Source: Blastocatellia bacterium (GTDB lineage Bacteria; Acidobacteriota; Blastocatellia; UBA7656). From it: a stretch of DNA of 64,000 nucleotides. The position numbers and the translations under genes were made by a program. Of the stretch, positions 46,380 through 54,720 are shown in pieces. Numbering within the stretch: the stretch's first letter is position 1; each line of letters starts with the position of its first letter. Where the stretch lies: contig DATENM010000078.1 of NCBI GenBank assembly GCA_035275065.1, positions 1-64,000 of the forward strand. The letters are read 5' to 3'. The notes under the pieces were generated by a model. The model had not been told where the DNA came from. It did not search any database and saw only the letters and a list, made by a program, of their open reading frames with translations.

Positions 46380-49070
46380 ATGCCTGAGTGGAAAGTAGAA
46401 ATCGGCAGGCGACTGGCGGGCTTGCGGCTTGAGCCGCTGCGCGAGGCGGAAATCATCGAGGAGCTGTCACAGCACCTCGACGACCGCTACGCCGAGTTGC
46501 GCGCCGACAGCCTGGGGGCGGAAGAGGCGCGCCACGCCGTGCTGGTCGAATTGCAAGATGGTCAATTGCTGGCCGAAGAACTGCGGCGGCTAGAGCGGAC
46601 AATGGCGATTGTGCCCGTATTCGGAGAACCGAAAGGAGCGACTCTGATGAATGATTTAGGGCAAGACATACGTTATGGGCTGCGCGTGCTGCGACAGAAT
46701 CCCGGTTTCACGCTGATTGCGGTGATGACGCTGGCGCTCGGCATTGGCGCAAATACGGCGATCTTCAGCCTGGTCAACAGCATTCTCCTGCGCCCGCTGC
46801 CGTACCACGAGCCGGACCGCCTGGCGCGGCTGATTCAGTCCAGCCCGGCTTTGGGCTTGCCGACGTGGGGGCTGTCGCAAGCCGGCTTCGTCGCCTACAG
46901 GGATCAGAACCACACGTTTGAGACGCTAGCCTTGTTTACCAACGGCGGCGTCAACCTGACCGGCGACGGCGAGCCGGAGCATCTGTCGGTGGCCAATGTG
47001 AGCGCCGATTATTTCAATGTCTTCGGCGTCAACCCGGTGCTTGGGCGCACGTTCCAGGAAGGCGAAGACGCGCCCGGCAAGAACGGCATTTGTGTGCTGA
47101 GTCATGGATTCTGGCAGCGGCACTTCGGCGGCGACCCGCAGGTCGTCGGCAAAACACTCGTCTTGAATAACGCCGCCACGGAAATCGTCGGCGTGATGCC
47201 GGCTGAGTTCAAGCATCCCCGGCTGGAAACCGAGTTGTGGATTCCGCTGGCGCTCAATCCGACGCGCACCGCGCCTTACGCGTTTCAGGGCATTGGCCGA
47301 TTGCAAGCCGGCGTGCAGGTCGCGCAAGCGCAAGCCGACACCACCAACATCGTGCAAAACTTCGGCCGCCAGCACCCCGACAAAAGTGAGGCTGCCGGAC
47401 TCAGCGAAGGCAACGGCCCGCGAACCATCGTCACGCCATTAAAGGAAACCCTCGTCGGCAAGACCCAAAAGCCGCTGCTGGTTTTACTCTCCGCCGTCGC
47501 TTTCGTGCTGTTGATCGCCTGCGCCAACGTCGCCAACCTCTTGTTGGCGCGTGCGACGGCGCGCACGCGAGAAATCGCTGTGCGCGTGGCGCTCGGCGCG
47601 ACGCCATCGCGCATCGCCCGTCAACTGCTGACCGAAAGCGTGCTGCTGTCATGCATCGGCGCGGTCATCGGCACGGCGCTGGCCGGGTTAGGCATCCGCA
47701 TGCTCGGCAAGCTGCCGATCACCGGCGTGGCGCGCATAGAAGAAGTGAATTTGAGCGGCGCGGTGCTGGCCTTTACGGCGGGGCTGGCGTTGCTGACCGG
47801 CTTGCTATTCGGGCTGGTGCCGGCGCTGCGCGCTTATGGCATGGGACTGGCGGCAGGCATGAACGAAGGCGGGCGCGGCGGCTCGGCAAACCGGCGCATG
47901 GGCAGCGCGCTGGTGGCCGTGCAATTCGCCCTCTCACTCATCCTCTTGATCGGCACAGGGCTATTGCTGAAAAGCTTTCAGCGGCTGGAGTCGGTCAACC
48001 CCGGCTTCAATCCCGAACAGACGCTGACGATGTCCGCCGCCTTGCCGCGCGCCAAGTACAATAAGCCGGAACTGGCCATGCGGTTTTACGACAACGCGAT
48101 TGAGCGGCTGCGCAATGCGCCGGGCATTCAGTCCGTCGGCTTCGCCACGGACCTGCCGTTCGCCGGCAATTCGAACGAGGACGGCTTCATTATCGAAGGG
48201 CAGGAGCCGCCCGATGGCAATGTCACACACACGGAGCAGGCCGTCCTGCAAGCCTTCACGCCCGGCGTCTTTCAAGCGCTGGGCCTGCCGCTGCTCAGTG
48301 GCCGTGACTTCCAAGAAACCGACAACGCCAATTCACCAATGGTCGCCATCATTGATGAGCCGTTAGCCCGACATTACTGGCCGAACGGCGATGCCCTCGG
48401 CAAGCGCATCGAGACCACAGGCGACAAGCAATGGATGACCATCGTCGGCATCGTCGGCGGCGTCAATCACTTCAGCCTGGCCGAAGAGCGGCAGCCGCAC
48501 ATTTATACGGCGATGTCGCAAAACACGGACTCGCGGGCGTTTCTGATCGTCCGCACCGACGGCTCGATGGCAGCGGCGACTTCGACTGTCAGGACCGCAG
48601 TGAAAGAGGTCGAACCCGAGCTGCCCATTTATCTGGTCCGCTCGATGACCGAGATCGTTGGACAAACGCTGAGCACACAGCGGCTGACCAACGGGCTGCT
48701 CACGGCGTTTGCGGTGCTGGCCCTGTTGCTCGCCGCCGTCGGCATCTACGGCACGATGTCCGGCTATGTCGGCAGTCGCACCAAGGAGTTCGGCATTCGC
48801 CTGGCGCTCGGAGCGCAACCCGGCGCTCTGCTACGCTCAGTCTTGCGGCAAGGCTTGATGCTCACCGGCGCAGGCGTCGTCGTTGGCCTTGCCGGCGCGC
48901 TGGCGTTAACCCAGACGATCAAGAGCCTGTTGTTCGAGGTGAGCGCCACCGACCCGTTGATTTTCGTTAGCCTGCCGGCGCTGCTGGTGACAGTGGCACT
49001 GGCGGCGTGCTACGTCCCGGCCCGTCGCAGCGCCCGCGTTGATCCGCTGGTCGCATTGCGGTATGAATAA
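46380..49070 (+). CDS. ADOP-family permease 3
   Basis: 896 residues; ATG 46380 has GGAG at the same distance as permease 2. It begins MPEWKVEIGRRLAGLRLEPL and has LRQNPGFTLIAVMTLALGIG in the first half. The second half carries AVQFALSLILLIGTGLLLKS, and the end is CYVPARRSARVDPLVALRYE. It is somewhat more diverged than the other two, with a different periplasmic core (GLPTWGLSQAGFVAYRDQNH). The alpha/beta hydrolase gene follows 39 bases later. Confidence 0.9.
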   Translation: MPEWKVEIGRRLAGLRLEPLREAEIIEELSQHLDDRYAELRADSLGAEEARHAVLVELQDGQLLAEELRRLERTMAIVPVFGEPKGATLMNDLGQDIRYGLRVLRQNPGFTLIAVMTLALGIGANTAIFSLVNSILLRPLPYHEPDRLARLIQSSPALGLPTWGLSQAGFVAYRDQNHTFETLALFTNGGVNLTGDGEPEHLSVANVSADYFNVFGVNPVLGRTFQEGEDAPGKNGICVLSHGFWQRHFGGDPQVVGKTLVLNNAATEIVGVMPAEFKHPRLETELWIPLALNPTRTAPYAFQGIGRLQAGVQVAQAQADTTNIVQNFGRQHPDKSEAAGLSEGNGPRTIVTPLKETLVGKTQKPLLVLLSAVAFVLLIACANVANLLLARATARTREIAVRVALGATPSRIARQLLTESVLLSCIGAVIGTALAGLGIRMLGKLPITGVARIEEVNLSGAVLAFTAGLALLTGLLFGLVPALRAYGMGLAAGMNEGGRGGSANRRMGSALVAVQFALSLILLIGTGLLLKSFQRLESVNPGFNPEQTLTMSAALPRAKYNKPELAMRFYDNAIERLRNAPGIQSVGFATDLPFAGNSNEDGFIIEGQEPPDGNVTHTEQAVLQAFTPGVFQALGLPLLSGRDFQETDNANSPMVAIIDEPLARHYWPNGDALGKRIETTGDKQWMTIVGIVGGVNHFSLAEERQPHIYTAMSQNTDSRAFLIVRTDGSMAAATSTVRTAVKEVEPELPIYLVRSMTEIVGQTLSTQRLTNGLLTAFAVLALLLAAVGIYGTMSGYVGSRTKEFGIRLALGAQPGALLRSVLRQGLMLTGAGVVVGLAGALALTQTIKSLLFEVSATDPLIFVSLPALLVTVALAACYVPARRSARVDPLVALRYE

Positions 49071-49109
49071 ACTGACAATTATTCATCACCGACGGGCGAG
49101 GCAAAGCGA

Positions 49110-49907
49110 ATGCGAGCGACGATCAATCACCTCAACCTGGAGTACAGGGATCAGGGGAGCGGCGAGCCGGTCATCTTCATCCACGCCTTCCCGCTCAACC
49201 AGACGATGTGGGACGAGCAGGTGGCGGCGTTAAGTCATCGTTGCCGCGCCATCACGCTCGACCTGCGCGGCTTTGGCGGCTCGGACGTTGCGGATGGCCC
49301 TTCGACGATGGAGCAGATGGCCGCAGACGTGCGCGGCTTGATGTCAGCGCTTAAAATTGAGCGGGCAACACTCGTCGGGCTTTCGATGGGCGGCTATGTG
49401 TCGCTGGCGTTTTATCGCGAATACCCCGACGCCTTGCGGGCGCTGGTGTTGGCCGACACGCGCGCCAGCGCGGACACTCATGCGGCGCGCGAACGCCGGC
49501 TGCATTCCGCCGAGAGAGCCGAGCGCCAGGGCGCGGCGGCCATCGCTGATGACATGGTGCCGCTACTGCTCGGCCATACGTCGCAGCAGACGCGGCCCGA
49601 CATTGCGGCTCGCGTGCGCGCCATGATCGAAGGCAACTCGCCCGAAGGCATCGCCGCGGCGCAGCGCGGCATGGCGGCGCGGCGTGATTCGACCTACATT
49701 CTGGCGGCGATAGATTTCCCGACGCTGATCGTCGTCGGCGCGGAGGATGGATTGACGCCGGTCGCCGAAGCCGAAGCATTGCGAGACGGCATCCGCGGCG
49801 CGCGCTTGCAGATCATCGACGGCGCGGGTCACCTGTCGAACCTTGAGCGCCCGCAGGAATTCAATGCGGCGCTGATTGAATTCATTGATTCGCTCGCCGC
49901 CGAGTGA
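49110..49907 (+). CDS. Alpha/beta-fold hydrolase
   Basis: 265 residues. The chain contains VIFIHAFPLNQTMWDEQ (oxyanion HxxP-like), the nucleophile Ser in VGLSMGGYVS, the acid in VGAEDGLTPV and the His in DGAGHLSNLERP. The whole fold is present, close to 3-oxoadipate enol-lactonase or BioH-like enzymes, but no residue fixes the substrate. It follows the third ADOP gene on the same strand and probably belongs to the PadR operon. Confidence 0.82.
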   Translation: MRATINHLNLEYRDQGSGEPVIFIHAFPLNQTMWDEQVAALSHRCRAITLDLRGFGGSDVADGPSTMEQMAADVRGLMSALKIERATLVGLSMGGYVSLAFYREYPDALRALVLADTRASADTHAARERRLHSAERAERQGAAAIADDMVPLLLGHTSQQTRPDIAARVRAMIEGNSPEGIAAAQRGMAARRDSTYILAAIDFPTLIVVGAEDGLTPVAEAEALRDGIRGARLQIIDGAGHLSNLERPQEFNAALIEFIDSLAAE

Positions 49908-49918
49908 GCGGGTCGGCA

Positions 49919-51544
49919 TTACCGCGTCGCCGCGTCCGTGGCGGGCTCTCGGCCCGGCCCGTAGAGGGCGCGGCCCGGCGTCGCCCCTGTGTGCTTGCCG
50001 CCGTCAATCACCACGCGGCCATTGACCAGCACCACCGCGAAGCCTTCGGCATACTGGTGCGGCTTGTCAAAGCTCGCGCGGTCAGTCACCTTGCTCTCGT
50101 CAAAGATGACAAGGTCTGCCGCCATGCCGGGGCGGAGCAAGCCGCGATCCCACAAACGGAACGTTGCCGCCGGCAGCGAGGTCATCTTGCGCACGGCGTC
50201 TTCGAGGCCGATGAGCTTCTTTTCGCGAACGTAGGTGGCAATCACCCTGGCGTTGTTGCCGTAGCCGCGCGGGTGCGGCACGCCGCTGTTCATGCGAATC
50301 ACACCGCTGTCGGAGGCGATCATCGTGTAAGGCTGCGCGACGATGCGCTCGACATCCGGCTCGCTCATCTTGTGAAAGATCATCCCGGCAGAGCCCGCCA
50401 GATACATCGCGATGATCTGCTCGGCCTCTTCTTCGGCGCCGCTCTTGCCGCGCGCCAGCCTGGTGATTTCGCTGATGTTCTTGCCTTCATAAGCCGGCTC
50501 CGGTTGATAGCCCGCAACCACCGCGTAGGAGAAATCCTTGAAGCCGTTCTTGCCGAGCGATTGAATCATCTCGGCCTTGATCTTCGCCCGCGTCGCCGGG
50601 TCGTCGAGCCGCGCCTTCGCTTTGTCGCGTCCGCCCTCAAGCGCCCAGGTCGGCAGCAATGTGTTCAGCGACGTCGACGACGCCGTGTAAACGTACTGGT
50701 CAACCGTCACCTGCTGGCCGCGAGCGCGGGCGTCGGCGACCATCTGACAGGTCACGCGGCTGTCACCCCAACGCTTCTTAGATGAAACTTTGAAATGCGA
50801 GATTTCGACGGGCAAGCCGGCCTGCTCGCCGATGGTCAGGGCCTCTTTGATTGAATCGGTAACCTGATTGCCTTCGTCGCGCATGTGCGTGGCATAGACG
50901 CCGCCGTAACGCGCCACGACCCTGGCCAGGTCGGCCACTTCAGCCGTCTTTGCATAGGTGCCCGGCACGTAGATCAGGCCGGTCGACATGCCGACCGCGC
51001 CGTCACGCATGGCGCGATCAACGATGGCGCGCATGCGGTCTAATTCGTCGGCGCTCGGGTCGCGCGCCTCTTCCTTCATCACCTCGCGGCGCAGCGAGCC
51101 ATGCCCGATCAGCGTGGCGATGTTGACCGAGATGCCTTTGGCTTCTAACTTCGACAGAAAATCGCCGACCTGCAACGAAGACGCGCCACAGTTGCCGGTG
51201 ACCAGCGAGGTCACCCCCATGTAGATAAAATTATCCGCCGTCGGCACCTCCGCGAGGTTGCCTTCGACGTGGGTGTGAACGTCAATGAAGCCTGGGGCGA
51301 CAACCATGCCCTTCGCATCGATGACGCGCGCGGCGCGCCGGGCGTCTACCGCGCCGACCTTGACGATGCGGTCGCCTTTGATGGCCACAGAGCCGTAGAA
51401 CCATGGGTTGCCCGTGCCGTCGACGATGCGGCCATTGATGATGGCAATGTCGAATTCAGGCTCGACGGCGCGCGACACGGACAGGAGCGGCAATAGCGGG
51501 ACGAGGGCAATCAGCAGCAACGCGACAGCGATTTTTTTCAGCAT
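49919..51544 (-). CDS. Secreted N-acyl-D-amino-acid deacylase (amidohydrolase family)
   Basis: 541 residues with a signal peptide (about 1-26). D-aminoacylase motifs are in order: GFIDVHTHVEG (first metal ligands), GNCGASSL (the family's Cys ligand), GHGSLR, ATHMRDEG and EISHFK (His ligands), and ASDSGVIRMNSG (Asp). The closing LRPGMAADLVIFD is typical. It should cleave N-acyl-D-amino acids or related dipeptide-like amides in the periplasm. The convergent hydrolase gene ends 11 bases away. Confidence 0.88.
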   Translation of the reverse strand: MLKKIAVALLLIALVPLLPLLSVSRAVEPEFDIAIINGRIVDGTGNPWFYGSVAIKGDRIVKVGAVDARRAARVIDAKGMVVAPGFIDVHTHVEGNLAEVPTADNFIYMGVTSLVTGNCGASSLQVGDFLSKLEAKGISVNIATLIGHGSLRREVMKEEARDPSADELDRMRAIVDRAMRDGAVGMSTGLIYVPGTYAKTAEVADLARVVARYGGVYATHMRDEGNQVTDSIKEALTIGEQAGLPVEISHFKVSSKKRWGDSRVTCQMVADARARGQQVTVDQYVYTASSTSLNTLLPTWALEGGRDKAKARLDDPATRAKIKAEMIQSLGKNGFKDFSYAVVAGYQPEPAYEGKNISEITRLARGKSGAEEEAEQIIAMYLAGSAGMIFHKMSEPDVERIVAQPYTMIASDSGVIRMNSGVPHPRGYGNNARVIATYVREKKLIGLEDAVRKMTSLPAATFRLWDRGLLRPGMAADLVIFDESKVTDRASFDKPHQYAEGFAVVLVNGRVVIDGGKHTGATPGRALYGPGREPATDAATR

Positions 51545-51561
51545 GGCGTTCCTCTGCGGGG

Positions 51562-51669
51562 AAGTAAAAAGTAAAAAGGCAAAAGTAAAAAGTGCGGAGC
51601 CGGAATAATAATTAGCCTCAAGCTACCTTTCAATCCCCTGCCGACCTTTTGCCTTTTTACTTTTTACTT
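51562..51669. repeat. AAAAAGT micro-repeats forming a perfect 24-bp inverted repeat
   Basis: Arms 51562-51585 and 51646-51669 are exact reverse complements made of AAAAAGT-type units, with a 60-base interior. It fills the gap between the flavin reductase stop and the deacylase start and may act as a terminator for the former. Confidence 0.85.
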
Positions 51670-51681
51670 TTTACTTTTAGA

Positions 51682-52155
51682 TCAGGCCAGTTCACTGTAG
51701 CCGCCGCGAAAGTAGGCCAGCGGCTTGCCATCACGAACGACGGAGTGTTCGACTTCGCCGACGACGATGGTGTGATCGCCGCCCGGATAGGTGTGGACGA
51801 CGCGACATTCAATCGCCATCAGCACGTCGCTGAGGATCGGCACGCCGGTCATCCCGTCCATGTAGCCCGTGCCACTGAAGCGGTCGGCGTCGCGCGAAGC
51901 AAAGCGACGCGAGAGAATCTCCTGTTCTTCGGCAAGGACGTTGACCGCAAAATGGCGCCCCTCGACGAGCAGGTCATGAAGTGACGCCCGTTTGTCTATA
52001 CAGACCAGCACGAGCGGCGGCTCAAGCGACAGCGACGCGAAGGCGCTGACGGTGATGCCGCCCGGCTGGTTAGCGTCGTCTCGGATAGTTACCACGGTTA
52101 CGCCACTGGCAAAGCGGCTCATGGCGCTGCGGAATTCGTCCTTGCTGACGGGCAT
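51682..52155 (-). CDS. Flavin reductase-like, FMN-binding protein
   Basis: 157 residues of the flavin_reduct family: FASGVTVVTIRD near the start, GGITVSAFASLSLEPPLVLVCI for the FMN phosphate region, and HFAVNVLAEEQEILSRRFAS. The GDHTIVVGEVEH stretch is typical. These proteins reduce FMN with NAD(P)H, often for a partner monooxygenase, which is not in the window. The gene is flanked by micro-repeat arrays on both sides and seems to stand alone. Confidence 0.88.
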   Translation of the reverse strand: MPVSKDEFRSAMSRFASGVTVVTIRDDANQPGGITVSAFASLSLEPPLVLVCIDKRASLHDLLVEGRHFAVNVLAEEQEILSRRFASRDADRFSGTGYMDGMTGVPILSDVLMAIECRVVHTYPGGDHTIVVGEVEHSVVRDGKPLAYFRGGYSELA

Positions 52156-52170
52156 TGATCCTCGCGGGCC

Positions 52171-52250
52171 AGAGGTCAGAGGTCAGGAGTCAGAGGTCAG
52201 CATAACTTCCGGCTCTGATCTCTGATCTCTGACTCCCGACCTCTGATCTC
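52171..52250. repeat. AGAGGTCAG micro-repeats in inverted arrangement
   Basis: AGAGGTCAG/GGAGTCAG units at 52171-52200 face CTGATCTCTG/GACTCCCGACC units at 52213-52250. The arms pair with a few A/G differences that would be G-U pairs in RNA. Located just upstream of the flavin reductase start and reaching the first base of the TPR gene's stop codon. Confidence 0.7.
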
Positions 52251-53257
52251 TATGGTTTTTTGTATTTGGCGATCAGTTCGTCGAGGCCCTTGGTCGAGCC
52301 GGCGTGACGGTACTTGTAATACCCTTCGAGCTCGGGGCGCAACTGGTCGGCGAATGATTGGTACTGCGCGTTGCCCTGCGCCAGGGCGATGGCGTGCGCC
52401 CACATCTCGATGATCTCGTCCATCTTCGCCTGCGCGTCTTTCAACATCTGATCTTTCATCGGCCCCGCCGCCTGTTTCTGGTAGCCTTCGGCCATCTTCT
52501 GGTAGTCGTCGTTGAGCAGCGAGCCGAGCAAATAAAAAGTCACAGGGTCGTTGGCATCCAGCGACGCCGCTTTCTCAAGCCTTGTCTTGGCCTCGGGGTT
52601 GCTGCCGGTCATCATCGAAAGCAGACCGGTCACCTGATAAAGCTGCGGCAGCCAGCGCATTTGATACTCTTTCCAGCTCTCGTCGGTCATGCCGGCGGGC
52701 TTGTTGCCCGACTCGATGATCTGAATCGCTTTCGCGCCGTACTGCTGGCTCTGCGGCACAAACTTGCCATTGCGCTGCTTCGCCTGGTTGGCGCCGATGA
52801 TCGTCACCTGGGTGAGCGTCGCCACGTCATTCGGGTTTCTCGCCAGCGCCTTGTCGGCAAAGCTGAAGACATCGTCAAAGCGGTTAGCGGCGATGTAAGC
52901 ATTCAGCAAAGCCGGGGCGATGATGTCGGCATCCGCCGGCTCTTTGAAGACCGTCATCGCGCTTTCGAGCAGGGTGGTCTTCTGCGCCGCGTCGGGGACG
53001 TTGTTGATTTCGCCGATGACGTGAGTGACGACGCCGGCGCGGTTGGTGCTCTTGGGATATTTCTTGATGAACTCTTCGGCAGCTTTGATCTTGGCCGCGG
53101 GATCGGCGGTGGACTGCACTTTCATCATGGCTTCCTGCTCGCCTTTCGAAACCTGCGGCGCTTTGTTCTTGTCCTGCGCCAAAGCGAAAGCAGCCAGCGC
53201 GGCGGTCAGCGCGCACACCGCCAATGCGCGTGCGACGGCGAATGATTTCGGTTTCAT
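52250..53257 (-). CDS. Secreted TPR-like protein of unknown function
   Basis: 335 residues with a signal peptide (ending FALAQ). Helical repeats are visible, with AKIKAAEEFIKKYPKSTN, RFDDVFSFADKALARNPNDV and TRLEKAASLDANDPVTFYLLG. A long charged region (QKMAEGYQKQAAGPMKD) is followed by a tail ending LIAKYKKP. It resembles the many periplasmic TPR scaffolds of Acidobacteriota. It is divergent from a second secreted TPR gene with 256 bases between the starts; no clear promoter was found there. Confidence 0.72.
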   Translation of the reverse strand: MKPKSFAVARALAVCALTAALAAFALAQDKNKAPQVSKGEQEAMMKVQSTADPAAKIKAAEEFIKKYPKSTNRAGVVTHVIGEINNVPDAAQKTTLLESAMTVFKEPADADIIAPALLNAYIAANRFDDVFSFADKALARNPNDVATLTQVTIIGANQAKQRNGKFVPQSQQYGAKAIQIIESGNKPAGMTDESWKEYQMRWLPQLYQVTGLLSMMTGSNPEAKTRLEKAASLDANDPVTFYLLGSLLNDDYQKMAEGYQKQAAGPMKDQMLKDAQAKMDEIIEMWAHAIALAQGNAQYQSFADQLRPELEGYYKYRHAGSTKGLDELIAKYKKP

Positions 53258-53513
53258 GAATAACCTCGTTGAGTATGGATTTCAGCACACGGTTGCGAGC
53301 CGGCGGCTCGAACGGCAAAGGATATTCTGCGGTATCGCCGTCACCATTGCAAGCACAGGGTTGTGGGTTTCTCGGAATCGGCAGGCAACGCCGGGGCGGG
53401 CTCGGCAGTCTCAGCTTCTGGACATCCGGCTATCTTGTGCCGCCGGCACGCCGGTCGCTAAAATATCGACAGGAGTCCGGGCCAATCAGCCCGCCGAAAG
53501 AATGGAGGCCATC

Positions 53514-54605
53514 ATGAAGAAGTTTCTCGCAATCGCCGCCTTCCTGGCGTGCGTCGCTGCGCCGGCGCTGGCGCAGGACTGGGACCACGCCGTTTCGCTG
53601 TTCAATCAGAAGCAGACGCGCGCCGCCATCCGCGAATTTCACACTCTCTTGAAAGCCAACCCTGACGCCTGGCAGTCGTGGTATTACATCGGCTTCGGCC
53701 ATTATCAACTGCAAGAGTACGAGGACACGCTCGACGCCTTTGGCAACTATGTAAAGGCCAGCGCCAAAGACGACAAGGCGCAGATCACCGGCCATTACTT
53801 CCTCGGCTGGGCCGACTATCAACTGCAACGCTACGACAAAGCGATCCCCGAATTCACGCAGTACGTCGCGCTGGCCACGAAGGGCAATGAGAAGATAGAC
53901 GTGACCGCGCGCGGCGCGCTGGGCCGCGCTTACATCTTCACGCAAAAGTATGCCGAAGCGGTCGAGCCGCTTGCCGCCGCTGCCGCGGAGATGAAGACTA
54001 ATGCGTCGAACTATTACCTGCTCGGCTTTGCGCATTACAAGCTGAACCACATCGAGCCGGCGACGACGGCGTTGAATCAAGCGCTCACCATTGACCCGAA
54101 AGAGCCGGACGCGCTCGCCCTGTTGACTGAGATTTACTTCGCGCAGATGAAGCAGAGCCCGACGGCGGTGCGCCAGGCGATTGCCACCGGCGAGCGTTTG
54201 ATGCTGGTGCGCAACGACGAGCGCTCGTGGGCGCTGCTCGGTCAGGCTTATCTATTCGATAAGCAGTACGCCAAGGCCGCGCCGCTGCTCGACAAGTACG
54301 CCCGCCTGCACCTGGATTCGGTGCCGGCGTGGTACAACCTCGGCGTCGCCTATTCGCGCTCGGAACAATGGAAGCCCGCCGCCCAGGCGCTGGAGCAGGC
54401 GGTCAAGCTGCAACCGACGAATCTGGCGGCGAACCTTGAGCTGGCCTACGTTTACGAAAGCGACAAGCAATACGACAAGGCGCTCGCGGCTTACCAGCGC
54501 GCCTATGACGCTTCGGGCGGCAAAGACGAGACCGCGCGCACCGGCATTGACCGCGTCAAGCAAACCAAACCGCAGGGGCAGGAAGCAGGAAGCCGGAAGC
54601 AGTAG
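53514..54605 (+). CDS. Secreted TPR-repeat protein
   Basis: 363 residues from ATG 53514 with GGAGG seven bases upstream. A signal peptide (ending APALAQ) is followed by about nine TPR units, such as AWQSWYYIGFGHYQLQEYED, NYYLLGFAHYKLNHIEPA and AWYNLGVAYSRSEQWKPAA. No enzyme domain is seen, so it is probably a scaffold in the periplasm. The last residues (GQEAGSRKQ) and the stop codon come from a GCAGGAAGC micro-repeat rather than from TPR sequence. Confidence 0.8.
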   Translation: MKKFLAIAAFLACVAAPALAQDWDHAVSLFNQKQTRAAIREFHTLLKANPDAWQSWYYIGFGHYQLQEYEDTLDAFGNYVKASAKDDKAQITGHYFLGWADYQLQRYDKAIPEFTQYVALATKGNEKIDVTARGALGRAYIFTQKYAEAVEPLAAAAAEMKTNASNYYLLGFAHYKLNHIEPATTALNQALTIDPKEPDALALLTEIYFAQMKQSPTAVRQAIATGERLMLVRNDERSWALLGQAYLFDKQYAKAAPLLDKYARLHLDSVPAWYNLGVAYSRSEQWKPAAQALEQAVKLQPTNLAANLELAYVYESDKQYDKALAAYQRAYDASGGKDETARTGIDRVKQTKPQGQEAGSRKQ

Positions 54606-54720
54606 GCAGGATGCAGTAAAAACCGGTTGCCAACATTCAAAGGCAGCAAGCGTTGAGCGATGACTCACGCTTGCTGCCTTTTTCTGACTGCCTCCTGCTT
54701 CCTGCCTACTGCCTACTGCT
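54583..54720. repeat. GCAGGAAGC micro-repeats in inverted arrangement
   Basis: GGCAGGAAGCAGGAAGC-type units at 54583-54618 face CCTCCTGCTTCCTGCCTAC units at 54688-54720. They bracket a terminator and run into both flanking genes, providing their C-terminal residues and stop codons. The same unit family is at 39494-39605. Confidence 0.75.
54639..54684. terminator. Bidirectional intrinsic terminator
   Basis: AAAGGCAGCAAGCGT (54639-54653) pairs exactly with 54667-54681, followed by a T-run; the 5' side has an A-run, so it can work on both strands. It lies between two convergent genes. Confidence 0.8.

Noticed and set aside
40905..49070. MacAB-type complete exporter
   Set aside because: No ATP-binding domain (Walker A or LSGGQ) and no HlyD-type protein accompany the three permeases.
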